A DNA stretch of 64,000 nucleotides from Streptomyces sp. L2 (GCF_004124325.1 NZ_QBDT01000001.1:5766001-5830000); one strand, 5' to 3'. Counted from the stretch's first letter, positions 50,113-58,992 are shown. Translations and numbers: made by a program. Notes: generated by a model from the letters alone, not told the origin.

Positions 50113-51286
50113 CCAGGCGGCCCGTGTCCACCGCCGTCGTGGCGGTCGCCGCCTGCCGGGCGTCGCCCGCCACCTCGGCCGCCGTCAGCGCGTACCCCGT
50201 CTCCGCGTCCGAGGTGGAACGGGCGAAGACCATGCCGAACACCCGGCCGTCGGTGGTCAGCAGCGGGCCGCCGGAGTTGCCCGGCCGGACCGTCGAGCGG
50301 ACCGAGTAGATCTCCCGGGTGACCGTGCGGTCGTTGTAGATGTTCTGGCCCGTCGCCCGGACCCGGCTCGCCACCGTCGCCGCCCGCAGGTTCAGGCCGC
50401 CGTCCTGCGGATAGCCCGCCACCACCGCCGCCGCGCCCCGCCGGGCGTCGTCGTCGAAGCGCAGCACCGGCGTGTGCAGCCCCGGCACGTACAGCACGGC
50501 CACGTCCCGGTCCGGGTCGAACAGCACCACCCGCGCCGCGTACGACGGCCCGACACCGCCCACCCGGACGCTCGGGTGGTCGATCCCGGCCACCACGTGC
50601 GCGTTCGTCATCACGTGCCGCGCCGCGTACACGAACCCGCTGCCCTCGCGGCCCTCACTGCCCGAGAGGCCCTCGATCTTCACCGTGCTCCGCTTGGCCG
50701 CCTCCGCCGCGGCCGGCGTCACACTGTCGCCGGAGGGCTCGGGCACCCGGGCCGCCGCCTCGTTCTCGAACGGGTTGAACACCTGCGGGAAGCCCGCCTG
50801 CGTGAGGGCGGACGTGGCCCGCGAGAACCAGGCGGGCGTGGTGTCCGGCATCGCCTCCTGCACCGTGCCCAGCAGGGCGGAGTTCCGTATCGCCGTGGAC
50901 AGGGTCTGCGACGGGGTCGCCGCCAGGACGCTCGCCGCGACCCAGGCCACGACCAGCACCGCGACCGCGTTGGCCGCCGCCCCGCCGATCCCGTCCGCCA
51001 CCCGCAGCGGCCCCCGGTCCAGCTCCCCGCGCAGCCGCAGCGCCAGCCGCCCCGCCAGCTCGTGCCCCACCACGCCCGGCACCAGCACCGTCAGCACCGC
51101 GAGCACCGTCGACGTCGTCGACCCGCGCGCGGCCAGGCCCGTCACCCAGGGCAGCACCCACACGCCGACGGCCGCGCCGCCCACGAACCCGGCCAGCGAC
51201 ACGCATCCGGCCACCAGCCCACGCCGGTACCCGGACGCCGCGTAGCCGACGATCAGCAGCACCAGCAGCAGGTCGAGCAGGTCCAC
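50102..51286 (-). CDS. MarP-like membrane serine protease (CvpA-type membrane part plus trypsin domain)
   Basis: 394 residues from GTG 51286. Four membrane segments (about 1-125) resemble CvpA, and the trypsin-like domain follows: catalytic His230 in VMTNAHVVAG, Asp261 in FDPDRDVAVLYV and Ser338 in RPGNSGGPL. The layout equals MarP of Mycobacterium, a periplasmic protease that activates a peptidoglycan hydrolase under acid or oxidative stress. The divergent gene at 51501 encodes a peptidoglycan amidase, which makes a substrate relation worth asking. Confidence 0.93.
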   Translation of the reverse strand: MDLLDLLLVLLIVGYAASGYRRGLVAGCVSLAGFVGGAAVGVWVLPWVTGLAARGSTTSTVLAVLTVLVPGVVGHELAGRLALRLRGELDRGPLRVADGIGGAAANAVAVLVVAWVAASVLAATPSQTLSTAIRNSALLGTVQEAMPDTTPAWFSRATSALTQAGFPQVFNPFENEAAARVPEPSGDSVTPAAAEAAKRSTVKIEGLSGSEGREGSGFVYAARHVMTNAHVVAGIDHPSVRVGGVGPSYAARVVLFDPDRDVAVLYVPGLHTPVLRFDDDARRGAAAVVAGYPQDGGLNLRAATVASRVRATGQNIYNDRTVTREIYSVRSTVRPGNSGGPLLTTDGRVFGMVFARSTSDAETGYALTAAEVAGDARQAATATTAVDTGRLVTS

Positions 51287-51500
51287 TGAGCCGCCTTTCT
51301 CTCGGGCCCCTCACCACGAGCCGTACCGACCACGACGGGCGGACATGCCCGATGATCAGCCACGCGCGTGCGGCCGGCCACCGGGCCGCGCACCGGCCGC
51401 CGTGCGTGTACCACCAGAAACGTCCCGGACCGGAACAATGGTTCCACCACATGGCACAGCACACATCGCGGACGCGGTCGTACGACCCGACAGTGGGACC

Positions 51501-52346
51501 ATGCGTGTCCTGCGAAGAGCGCGGGCGGGCCGGCGACGGCGCCGCGCGCACATACGCGGCGCGGTGCTCGTGCCGCTCGCCTGCCTGCCCGGCCTGGCCG
51601 CCGTCCTCGCCCTGGCCCTGTGCGCCCAGGGCGTGGAGCGGGCCGTCACGGTCCGCCTCGACCGGCCCGTCCCCTCCACCCGCCCGGCCGCCGTCGATCC
51701 CGCGGCCGCGCACCGGGCGCCCCGGCCCCGGATCGTGCTCCGCGCCGCCTGGCTCGACCCCGTCACCCGGCGCGACCAGCCGCCCCCGCGCTACGACGAC
51801 AAGGTGGTCGCCGTCTTCGTCCACCACACCGACTCGCCCAACACCTACCGGTGCGCCGACACCCCCCGGATCATCCGGGACCTGTACGCCGGCCAGACCA
51901 GCGGCGCCCGCGACTGGGACGACATCGGCTACAACTTCCTCGTCGACCGCTGCGGCACCGTCTACGAGGGCCGCGCCGGGGGCGTCGACCGGCCGGTCAC
52001 CGGCGCCCACACCAAGGGCTTCAACCACCGCACCGCCGGTATCGCCGCCATCGGCACCTTCACCGCCGGGGTGCCCGTGCCCCGGGCCATGACCGACGCG
52101 ATTGCCGCCCTCGCCGCCTGGAAGCTGGGCCTCGCCGGCGTCGACCCGCGCGGCCGCACCCGCCTGGTCTCCACCAGCGGCCTCAGCCGCTACCGGGCCG
52201 GCACCACCGCCACTCTGCCCACCCTCGCCGCCCACCGGGACGCCTACATGACCAGCTGCCCCGGCGCCGCCCTGACCGCGCTGCTCCCGGAGATCAGACA
52301 GGAGGCGGCCCGTCTCCAGGGCCGGCCGGCCACAGGAACCTCCTGA
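51501..52346 (+). CDS. N-acetylmuramoyl-L-alanine amidase with PGRP domain
   Basis: 281 residues from ATG 51501 (MRVLRRARAGRRRRRAHIRGAVLVPLACLPGLAAVLAL). The start includes a basic N-region and a signal/membrane segment. The peptidoglycan-recognition domain shows zinc ligands in VFVHHTDSPNTY and AHRDAYMTSCPG and the core DIGYNFLVDRCGTVYEGRAGGVDRPV, GFNHRTAGIAAIGTFT. It cuts the bond between muramic acid and the stem peptide outside the cell. A longer open frame begins at 51345 without a better start. It diverges from the MarP-like protease. Confidence 0.9.
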   Translation: MRVLRRARAGRRRRRAHIRGAVLVPLACLPGLAAVLALALCAQGVERAVTVRLDRPVPSTRPAAVDPAAAHRAPRPRIVLRAAWLDPVTRRDQPPPRYDDKVVAVFVHHTDSPNTYRCADTPRIIRDLYAGQTSGARDWDDIGYNFLVDRCGTVYEGRAGGVDRPVTGAHTKGFNHRTAGIAAIGTFTAGVPVPRAMTDAIAALAAWKLGLAGVDPRGRTRLVSTSGLSRYRAGTTATLPTLAAHRDAYMTSCPGAALTALLPEIRQEAARLQGRPATGTS

Positions 52347-52667
52347 GGCGGCACACGGCCCGCCATGCGCGCACGGGGTGACACGCGCCCCCAAGTCCGC
52401 CCGGTGGCAGGGAAATCGGGCTTGTTTGCAACTTGGCGCATGGATTCGGGAAGCCTAACCTTTTCAGGGCAAAGTCAGGCAGGAGTGAGTGACCTGCGGT
52501 CGGGTTGGTGCCGCGCACTGGCCACTCCCGCCGTCGTCCTGCGAGGGCCCGCGCGCGTGCGATACGGTGCGTGCGGACCGGCGAAAGCGGGAAATACGGG
52601 GGTTTCCAGGCATGGCGCACAGCCTCGCACCGTACGGTCGCGACCGCGGGGTGAGAGGGAGTCAGGG
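52347..52667. other. Upstream region of the DUF397 gene
   Basis: No gene is seen. It holds the candidate promoter listed at 52427. The 3' half is GC-rich with no clear hairpin. Short frames on both strands here lack any start signal or motif. Confidence 0.5.
52427..52461 (+). promoter_or_regulatory. Candidate promoter and operator of the DUF397 gene
   Basis: GCAACTTG at 52428-52435 is also found inside the palindrome upstream of the XRE gene (55068-55075). It overlaps TTGGCG (52434), which with TAACCT (52456) and a 16-base spacer could form a promoter, so regulator binding would cover the -35 element. Confidence 0.45.
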
Positions 52668-52874
52668 GTGGGCGACGGTGACCTGCTCGCACGGGGGTGG
52701 CGCAAGAGCAGTGCGTGCGATCCGTACCAGTGCGTGGAAGTCGCCCTGATGGACGGGGGAGTTCGGGTGCGTGTGTCGCATCGTCCGGACGGGCACGTGA
52801 TCCCTTTTCAGGCCCGGGCCTGGGGGGAGTTTCTGCGCGCGTTATGCGGTAGAACCCTGGAGGGACCGGCGTGA
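52668..52874 (+). CDS. DUF397 small protein
   Basis: 68 residues from GTG 52668, with GAGGGAG ahead. The pattern GWRKSSACDPYQCVEVALMDGGVRVRVSHRPDGHVIPFQARAWGEFLRAL is a full DUF397 domain: W-x-K-S-S, then C-V-E-V-A, then a W-x-x-F. DUF397 genes in Streptomyces usually stand near an XRE/DUF5753 gene (WhiJ type), which is found at 54120. The two are thought to form regulator pairs that act on development. The last codons overlap the next gene by four bases (GTGA). Confidence 0.88.
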   Translation: MGDGDLLARGWRKSSACDPYQCVEVALMDGGVRVRVSHRPDGHVIPFQARAWGEFLRALCGRTLEGPA

Positions 52875-53299
52875 GGAAGGACGTCCGGCCGGCGGGCCGG
52901 AGTGACGGCGGGGGACGGGGGGTCGCTGTGCTTCGACCGGGGCCGGCGGTGACACGACATCCGCGTCACCACCAGAGTCCACATGAGCTGCCTGGGGGCG
53001 AGATGGGGGATTCCGCACAGACGCCGCTTCCCGTCAAAGGCCCGGCCGGGCCACGCGGCAGACCGCTGTTACCGCTCGCCGTCCTGCTCGTCGTCGGCTT
53101 CGTGCTCTCCGGGGGGACGGCCACGCTGGTGGGGCTGCTGATCTCCCTGGCCGTGACGCCGGTGCTACGGCCCTGGGTGTGGGGGGTGGCCGGCGCGGCG
53201 ACCGCCGCTGTCGCGGGCCTGCTGCTCGACCGCGGGACTACGGCCGCGGCCCGCCGCTTTCCGCAGCTGGCGGCTCGGCGGTTCCGGGGGCCTGTGTAG
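52871..53299 (+). CDS. Small membrane protein co-translated with DUF397
   Basis: 142 residues from GTG 52871, which shares GTGA with the DUF397 stop and has AGGG six bases ahead. The first 45 residues are basic and poorly structured. ATG 53003 (MGDSAQTPLPVKGPAGPRG) would give a 98-residue form that starts nearer the membrane part. Two membrane segments follow (LLPLAVLLVVGFVLSGG and LLISLAVTPVL...WVWGVAGAATAAVAGLLL), then a short basic tail. No known family. The 3' end overlaps the facing gene by 62 bases. Confidence 0.65.
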   Translation: MRKDVRPAGRSDGGGRGVAVLRPGPAVTRHPRHHQSPHELPGGEMGDSAQTPLPVKGPAGPRGRPLLPLAVLLVVGFVLSGGTATLVGLLISLAVTPVLRPWVWGVAGAATAAVAGLLLDRGTTAAARRFPQLAARRFRGPV

Positions 53300-54071
53300 C
53301 GGGCGGGGTCCGCAGATGCTCCCTGAACCACCTGCGGACGCGCGCGCCCGCCCAGACGAGGAAGGTGCCGCTGGTGAGCCAGCCCACGCTCCACGTCACG
53401 GCGGTGAGCGAGGTCCCGGGGGCGATCCGCTGGGCCACGGCGTGGATGGTGAGGGCGACGATCCACAGGATGACGCCGGCCCCCAGCAGCATGGCGACGA
53501 GGCACCCGCATGCCTTGAGGAACCTCTTCAGGGCGAGGTCCGAGCCGAAGACCACGCGCATGAAGTAAAGCGCCAGGTCGAAGAGGGTGGGCTGCCGGTC
53601 CGGGAGGACGTCGCGCGGCGAGGGGATGTCCTGACCCTCCGCGCCGATGGCGGCGCCGGAGATGATCACGGTCGGCTGGATCGGCTCCAGCGCGCTCCCC
53701 GGCCCTGCCGGAGCGTCGCTCCCGCCGGGTATCTCCTGGCCGCGGGCAGCGGCCGGTGGCCCGACCGCGTCGGCCGTCCCGGCGGCCACCACGGTCTCCG
53801 CCACGGCAGGCTCCGCCACGGCAGGCTCCGCCACGGCAGGCTCCGCCGCCGCGGGCTCAGCCGTCGCCGGCCCGGCCACCGCCCGCTCCGCGGCCGGTGC
53901 CGCCTCCACGGTCGGTGTCGCCCCCGCGGCCGGTATCACCTCCGCGGTCACCGCCGGTCCCGTCGGCCCGCCCGGCTCGGCTTGTCCCTGCGCGTCCTGC
54001 GGCACAGGGGCGCCCGGGCGGCCAGGATCACCTGCCTGCCTTCGGCGTATGCGGTTGAAGACACCCGCCAC
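53238..54071 (-). CDS. Membrane protein with Ala/Pro/Glu-rich repeat N-terminus
   Basis: 277 residues from GTG 54071 (AGVFNRIRRRQAGDPGRPG). Residues about 20-140 are rich in Ala, Pro, Val and Glu and contain a repeated AEPAV unit encoded by near-identical 18-base blocks at about 53803-53856. The C-terminal 120 residues hold two membrane segments (FLKACGCLVAMLLGAGVILWIVALTIHAV and WSVGWLTSGTFLVWAGARVRRWF). Function unknown. The Pro-rich part is likely cytoplasmic and may bind other proteins. It lies between the DUF397 and XRE genes. Confidence 0.75.
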   Translation of the reverse strand: MAGVFNRIRRRQAGDPGRPGAPVPQDAQGQAEPGGPTGPAVTAEVIPAAGATPTVEAAPAAERAVAGPATAEPAAAEPAVAEPAVAEPAVAETVVAAGTADAVGPPAAARGQEIPGGSDAPAGPGSALEPIQPTVIISGAAIGAEGQDIPSPRDVLPDRQPTLFDLALYFMRVVFGSDLALKRFLKACGCLVAMLLGAGVILWIVALTIHAVAQRIAPGTSLTAVTWSVGWLTSGTFLVWAGARVRRWFREHLRTPPATQAPGTAEPPAAESGGPRP

Positions 54072-54119
54072 GGGCCCTCTCCGATCTCTGCCCGACTGTC
54101 TCCAGTGCGGTGGGACGTG

Positions 54120-55004
54120 CTAGGACGGGTACTGCGCCAGCACCTCGTCGATGAACGCGGTCGCCTCGTCGCCCGACAGGGACTGCCTGCGGGACTCCGC
54201 GAACCGCGTCAGGTACTCGTCGACCGCGTGCTGGTCGTCGCGCGTGGTCAGCGCGCCGCTGGAGCTCTCCACGAACAGCACGTCGTCGCCGTCGCCGAAC
54301 GTCAGCGCGATCGAGCCGTTGCGCAGCACCGGGTGCGCGCCCAGCGAGAAGGGCACCACTCCCAGGTCCACGTGCGCGATCCCGGCGACGGACTTCAGCC
54401 GCTCCAACTGCCCCCGCATCGTGGCCGGCCCGCCGACCCAGCGGCGCAGCGCCGCCTCGTCGACCAGGAACGACAGCCGGGGCTCGGACGCCTCCCGCAG
54501 CAGCCGCCGCTGCCGTTCGACCCGCAGCCGCACGATCGCGTCGGTCTCCTCGGCCGGCTGCCGGCCGTCCCCGGAACCGTTCCCGTCCCCGCTCCCGTCC
54601 CCCAGCAGGGCGCGGGTGTACTCCTCGGTCTGGAGCAGGCCGGGGACGAGCGTCGGGTCGTAGGCGAACAGTTCGCGGGCCGCGCTCTCCAGGCCCAGGT
54701 ACGTGGCGAAGTGCGGGGGCACCACGTCCCGGTAGGCGCTGTACCAGGGCGGCCGTCTGCTGTCCCGGGTGGCCTGCTCCAGGTCCTGGCGGGTCGCCTC
54801 GTCCCGTACGGCGTACAGATCGAGGAGGGCGCGCAGGTCGGTGACGGACACGCCGACCGAGCCGCCCTCGATACGGATGACCTTCGACGGTGACCAGGCC
54901 AGGTGCTCGGCCACTTCGGGCTGGCTGATGCCCGCCTTGTTGCGATAGTTGCGCAGGGCGAGACGTACCCTGCGCCGTTCCAGAGCCGGATCTTTCGCTG
55001 TCAT
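54120..55004 (-). CDS. XRE/DUF5753 transcriptional regulator (WhiJ-type)
   Basis: 294 residues from ATG 55004 (MTAKDPALERRRVRLALRNYRNKAG). The N-terminal helix-turn-helix reads AGISQPEVAEHLAWSPSKVIRIEGGSVGVSVTDLRALLDLY. The rest (FAYDPTLVPGLLQTEEYTRALL, VDEAALRRWVGGPATMRGQLERLK, GIAHVDLGVVPFSLGAHPVLRNGSIALTFGD, DDVLFVESSSGALTTRD) is the DUF5753 domain. An in-frame GTG at 55043 would add 13 residues. This type acts with DUF397 proteins; S. coelicolor WhiJ represses development. A palindrome lies upstream of it. Confidence 0.93.
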   Translation of the reverse strand: MTAKDPALERRRVRLALRNYRNKAGISQPEVAEHLAWSPSKVIRIEGGSVGVSVTDLRALLDLYAVRDEATRQDLEQATRDSRRPPWYSAYRDVVPPHFATYLGLESAARELFAYDPTLVPGLLQTEEYTRALLGDGSGDGNGSGDGRQPAEETDAIVRLRVERQRRLLREASEPRLSFLVDEAALRRWVGGPATMRGQLERLKSVAGIAHVDLGVVPFSLGAHPVLRNGSIALTFGDGDDVLFVESSSGALTTRDDQHAVDEYLTRFAESRRQSLSGDEATAFIDEVLAQYPS

Positions 55005-55065
55005 CTCCTCGCGTTCCTGATTCTTCCGAGGGTGACCGGGCACTGCCGCCGACGCGTCTGCCAGG

Positions 55066-55078
55066 TGGCAACTTGCCA
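55066..55078. promoter_or_regulatory. Palindrome upstream of the XRE/DUF5753 gene
   Basis: TGGCAACTTGCCA is a perfect palindrome around one C, 62-74 bases upstream of the start codon. Its core GCAACTTG recurs at 52428 before the DUF397 gene. The rest of 55005-55302 shows no gene. Confidence 0.5.
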
Positions 55079-55302
55079 GGAGGACATCGGCTTACTGGCG
55101 GCGGTGGCGGAGTGCGCCCAGCCTACCTCCGGCGCGCGTAAAGCGGGGAACACGCCCCCGGCGTACTGTTTCTGACGGTGTGTCCACTGGGGCGGGCGAG
55201 GCCCAGGGAGCAGAAGGAGCCGCAGTTCAGGGCGGGCGAGGGCGCCGGAGAAGCGCGGCGGTGTGCCCGATGGAACGTTTTCGGTCGTTCTCGGCGACCG
55301 AA

Positions 55303-55821
55303 TCAGCCCTTGAAGCGATCCCAGAGTTTGGGATAGAGGTCGGCGAGGACCGATTCCTTCTCGAAGTCGACCGGGGTGCCCTGGGGCTCGGCGGGAGCCG
55401 GGGCGATGCCCAGGTCGGTGGCGACCGAGCCGGTCAGCTGCTCGTACGCCTCGTCCGCCGCGTACCCCAGCTCCTCGCCGTCGCCGTCGATCTCCTCGTC
55501 GAAGTCGTCGAGCAGGTCCGCCAGCGCGTCCGGCTCGTGCAGGGCGCCCTCGAAGACCTCCCGGCCCTGTCCGATGAGCCAGCACCGGAAGTAGTCGAAC
55601 GCGTCGTCGCTCGCCCCGTCCAGCAGCACCCAGGCGGCACCCCACAGATCCCAGCGGTACGCGCGGTTGTAGCGGGCCTCGAAATGACGGGCGAAGTCCA
55701 GGACCAGCTCCGGCTCCAGCTCCAGCAGCCGGGACACGAGCACGTCGGCCTGCTCCTCGGGGTCGCCCTCGGCGGCCTCCCGGGTGGAGTCGATCAGCTC
55801 CCAGAACTCCGTCTCGTCCAT
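55303..55821 (-). CDS. DUF4240 protein
   Basis: 172 residues from ATG 55821 with GGAG five bases ahead; GTG 55824 is one codon earlier. MDETEFWELIDSTREAA...DPEEQADVLVSRLLELEPELVLDFARHFEARYNRAYRWDLWGAAWVLLDGASDDAFDYFRCWLIGQGREVFEGAL is the DUF4240 pattern, which begins M-x-x-x-x-F-W-x-L-I. The protein is very acidic (DDFDEEIDGDGEELG) and soluble. Function unknown; DUF4240 proteins are sometimes found next to toxin or defence genes, but none is recognised here. Confidence 0.88.
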   Translation of the reverse strand: MDETEFWELIDSTREAAEGDPEEQADVLVSRLLELEPELVLDFARHFEARYNRAYRWDLWGAAWVLLDGASDDAFDYFRCWLIGQGREVFEGALHEPDALADLLDDFDEEIDGDGEELGYAADEAYEQLTGSVATDLGIAPAPAEPQGTPVDFEKESVLADLYPKLWDRFKG

Positions 55822-55995
55822 CACCGCTCCAGCATCGGGCCTCAGCCGGTGGGGCGCACGCGGAGTGAGCCACTTGTTATGAGCGGTGCGGGCCCGGGAA
55901 TCCGGGGGCGCGCCCGCGCCACGGACATGCCGACAGCGGCGGGGAGAGGGGTGCGCCCCCTCTCCCCGCCGCTGTCGGTGGTACGCCGGCCGGGA

Positions 55996-58698
55996 CTACA
56001 GGCCGTACTTCTCGCGGGCTTCCTTCACCGACGTCGCCTTGACCTCGCCGCGCCGGGCCAGCTGGGCCAGGGCCGCGACGACGATCGACTCGGCGTCGAC
56101 GCCGAAGTGGCGGCGGGCCGCCTCACGGGTGTCGGAGAGGCCGAAGCCGTCCGCACCCAGCGAGGACCAGTCCTGCTCCACCCACTGCGCGATCTGGTCC
56201 GGGACCTGGCGCATGTAGTCGGACACCGCGAGCACCGGGCCCTCGGCACCCTGCAGCGCCTGGCGGACGTACGGCGTCCGCTCCTCGCCGCGCAGCAGCG
56301 CCGCGTCGGCGTCGAGGGCGTCGCGGCGCAGCTCGCCCCAGGAGGTCGCGGACCACACGTCGGCGGCCACGCCCCACTCCTCGGCGAGCAGCCGCTGCGC
56401 CTTGAGCGCCCAGTGGATCGCCGTGCCCGAGCCCAGCAGCTGGATGCGCGGGGCGTTGGCCGGGGCGGTCAGGCCCGCCGACTCCGCCGTGTTGAAGCGG
56501 TACAGGCCCTTGACGATGCCCTCGTCCACGCCGGCGGCGGCCGGCTTGGCCGGCTGCGGCATCGGCTCGTTGTAGACGGTGAGGTAGTAGAAGACGTTCT
56601 GGTCCTCGCCCGGCTTCGCCTCGCCGTACATCCGGCGCAGGCCCTCCCGCACGATGACCGCGATCTCGTAGGCGAACGCGGGGTCGTACGACAGCGCCGC
56701 CGGGTTGGTCGCGGCGATCACCGGGGAGTGGCCGTCGGCGTGCTGCAGGCCCTCGCCCGTGAGGGTCGTACGGCCCGCCGTCGCGCCGACGAGGAAGCCG
56801 CGGCCGAGCTGGTCGCCGAGCTGCCACATCTGGTCGGCGGTGCGCTGCCAGCCGAACATCGAGTAGAAGATGTAGAACGGGATCATCGCCTCGCCGTGCG
56901 TCGCGTACGACGACGACGCCGCGATGAAGTCGGCCATGGAGCCGGCCTCGGTGATCCCCTCGTTGAGGATCTGGCCGTTCTTGGCCTCCTTGTAGTACAT
57001 CAGCTGGTCGCGGTCGACCGGCTCGTACGTCTGGCCCTTGGGGGAGTAGATCCCGAGGGACGGGAAGAGCGACTCCATGCCGAAGGTGCGCGCCTCGTCG
57101 GGGACGATCGGCACCCAGCGCTTGCCGGTCTCCTTGTCGCGGACCAGGTCCTTGACCAGGCGGACGAAGGCCATCGTCGTCGCCACGCTCTGCGAGCCGG
57201 AGCCCTTGTCGAACGCGCCGAACGCCTTCTCGGCCGGGGCCGGCAGCGGCGCGACCGGGTGCAGACGGCGGGCCGGGGCCGGGCCGCCGAGGGCCGCGCG
57301 GCGCTCCTGGAGGTAGCGCACCTCGGGGGAGCCGGCGCCGGGGTGGCCGTAGGGGACCTGGCCGTCGGTGAAGTCGCTGTCCTTGATCGGCAGCTCCAGC
57401 AGGTCGCGCATCGCCTTGAACTCGTCCACCGAGAGCTTCTTCATCTGGTGGTTGGCGTTCTTCGACGCGAAGCCCTCGCCGAGGGTGTGGCCCTTGACCG
57501 TCTGGGCCAGGATCACGGTCGGCGCGCCCTTGAACTCGACGGCGGCCTTGTACGCGGCGTAGACCTTGCGGGCCTCGTGACCGCCGCGGGAGAGGTGGAA
57601 GACCTCGAGGATCTTGTCGTCGCTCAGCAGCTTCGCCATCTCCACGAGCGCCGGGTCGGCGCCGAAGAAGTCCTGGCGGATGTAGGCGGCGTCGCGGGTC
57701 TGGTACGTCTGCACCTGCGCGTCGGGTACCTCGCGCAGCCGCCGTACCAGCGCGCCCGTGGTGTCGAGCCGGAACAGCTCGTCCCAGGCGGAGCCCCACA
57801 GCGTCTTGACGACGTTCCAGCCGGCGCCGCGGAACTGGGCCTCCAGCTCCTGCACGATCTTGAAGTTGGCGCGGACCGGGCCGTCCAGGCGCTGCAGGTT
57901 GCAGTTGATGACGAAGGTGAGGTTGTCCAGCTCCTCACGCGCGGCCAGCGCGAGCGCCGCCGTCGACTCCGGCTCGTCCATCTCGCCGTCGCCGAGGAAC
58001 GCCCACACGTGCGAGGCGGAGACGTCCTTGATGCCGCGGTTGGTCAGGTAGCGGTTGAAGCGCGCCTGGTAGATCGCGGAGAGCGGGCCGAGGCCCATCG
58101 ACACCGTCGGGAACTCCCACAGCCAGGGCAGGCGCCGCGGGTGCGGGTAGGACGGCAGGCCGTCGCCGCCGGCCTCCTGGCGGAAGTTGTCCAGCTGCGC
58201 CTCGGTGAGGCGGCCGTCCAGGAAGGCGCGGGCGTAGATGCCGGGGGAGGCGTGGCCCTGGATGTACAGCTGGTCGCCGGAGCCGTCGCCCTCCTTGCCG
58301 TGGAAGAAGTGGTTGAAGCCCGTCTCGTACAGCCAGGCCGCGGAGGCGAAGGTGGCGATGTGGCCGCCGACGCCGTGCTTCGCGCCGCGGGTCACCATCG
58401 CCGCCGCGTTCCACCGGTTCCACGCGGTGATCCGGGCCTCCATGGCCTCGTCACCGGGTACGGCGGGCTCGGCGCCGGTCGGGATGGTGTTGACGTAGTC
58501 CGTCTCGAGGAGCTTCGGCAGCGCGACGCCGCCCCGCTCGGCGCGCTCCAGCGTGCGCCGCATCAGGTACGCGGCGCGGTGCGGGCCCGCTTCCCTCGCG
58601 ACGGCGTCCAGGGAGGCCTGCCATTCGGCGGTCTCCTCCGGGTCACGGTCCGGGAGCTGGTCGAGCGCGCTCGGCTGGATGGCGTTGGGGTCGGTCAT
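55996..58698 (-). CDS. aceE: Pyruvate dehydrogenase E1 component, homodimeric type
   Basis: 900 residues from ATG 58698 (MTDPNAIQPSALDQLPDRDPEETAEW), with GAGGAAGG ahead; the longer open frame to 58851 crosses the promoter. It decarboxylates pyruvate with thiamine diphosphate and gives the acetyl group to the lipoyl arms of E2. The TPP motif GDGEMDEPES...NCNLQRLDGPV is intact, as are GHTLGEGFASKNANHQMKK and ITEAGSMADFIAA. This is the AceE single-chain type usual in actinobacteria. E2 and E3 follow at 60003 and 61852, with a GntR gene between. Confidence 0.97.
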   Translation of the reverse strand: MTDPNAIQPSALDQLPDRDPEETAEWQASLDAVAREAGPHRAAYLMRRTLERAERGGVALPKLLETDYVNTIPTGAEPAVPGDEAMEARITAWNRWNAAAMVTRGAKHGVGGHIATFASAAWLYETGFNHFFHGKEGDGSGDQLYIQGHASPGIYARAFLDGRLTEAQLDNFRQEAGGDGLPSYPHPRRLPWLWEFPTVSMGLGPLSAIYQARFNRYLTNRGIKDVSASHVWAFLGDGEMDEPESTAALALAAREELDNLTFVINCNLQRLDGPVRANFKIVQELEAQFRGAGWNVVKTLWGSAWDELFRLDTTGALVRRLREVPDAQVQTYQTRDAAYIRQDFFGADPALVEMAKLLSDDKILEVFHLSRGGHEARKVYAAYKAAVEFKGAPTVILAQTVKGHTLGEGFASKNANHQMKKLSVDEFKAMRDLLELPIKDSDFTDGQVPYGHPGAGSPEVRYLQERRAALGGPAPARRLHPVAPLPAPAEKAFGAFDKGSGSQSVATTMAFVRLVKDLVRDKETGKRWVPIVPDEARTFGMESLFPSLGIYSPKGQTYEPVDRDQLMYYKEAKNGQILNEGITEAGSMADFIAASSSYATHGEAMIPFYIFYSMFGWQRTADQMWQLGDQLGRGFLVGATAGRTTLTGEGLQHADGHSPVIAATNPAALSYDPAFAYEIAVIVREGLRRMYGEAKPGEDQNVFYYLTVYNEPMPQPAKPAAAGVDEGIVKGLYRFNTAESAGLTAPANAPRIQLLGSGTAIHWALKAQRLLAEEWGVAADVWSATSWGELRRDALDADAALLRGEERTPYVRQALQGAEGPVLAVSDYMRQVPDQIAQWVEQDWSSLGADGFGLSDTREAARRHFGVDAESIVVAALAQLARRGEVKATSVKEAREKYGL

Positions 58699-58806
58699 GT
58701 CGCCGCCTTCCTCAGTCGAAGGGGGTTCCCTCATCGGTAAGGGTTCGGGTGTGCCCTTGGTCTTTGGCAGGACAGGGCTAGGACCCCGGTTGGAGGTCCG
58801 TCGGCG

Positions 58807-58836
58807 ACTGTAACTCCCTGATCGATGATCGATCAA
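58807..58836 (-). promoter_or_regulatory. Candidate aceE promoter overlapped by a palindrome
   Basis: On the minus strand TTGATC (58836-58831) and TACAGT (58812-58807) are 18 bases apart, a reasonable promoter. The palindrome TGATCGATGATCGATCA (58819-58835, 8-base arms around one base) overlaps the -35 and spacer, so a bound repressor would block polymerase. The divergent-side GntR gene is one candidate regulator. Confidence 0.55.
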
Positions 58837-58992
58837 AGGGTTGAGGGTCAAAACCTCTCGATCACGAGAAAGTCGGCACGGGGTGCCTCCGGCGGTGGCA
58901 CCGGGTGACCTTGAAGTTGGGGTGTTCTGGCAGGTGAGCGGGGGTTGACTCGGGTGTGCGTTGTCAGGCGTCTGCGGGCGCGCTGTGGCTGA

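Noticed and set aside
55180..58740. A 1186-codon plus-strand frame across aceE
   Set aside because: Antisense shadow of aceE with no recognisable domain.
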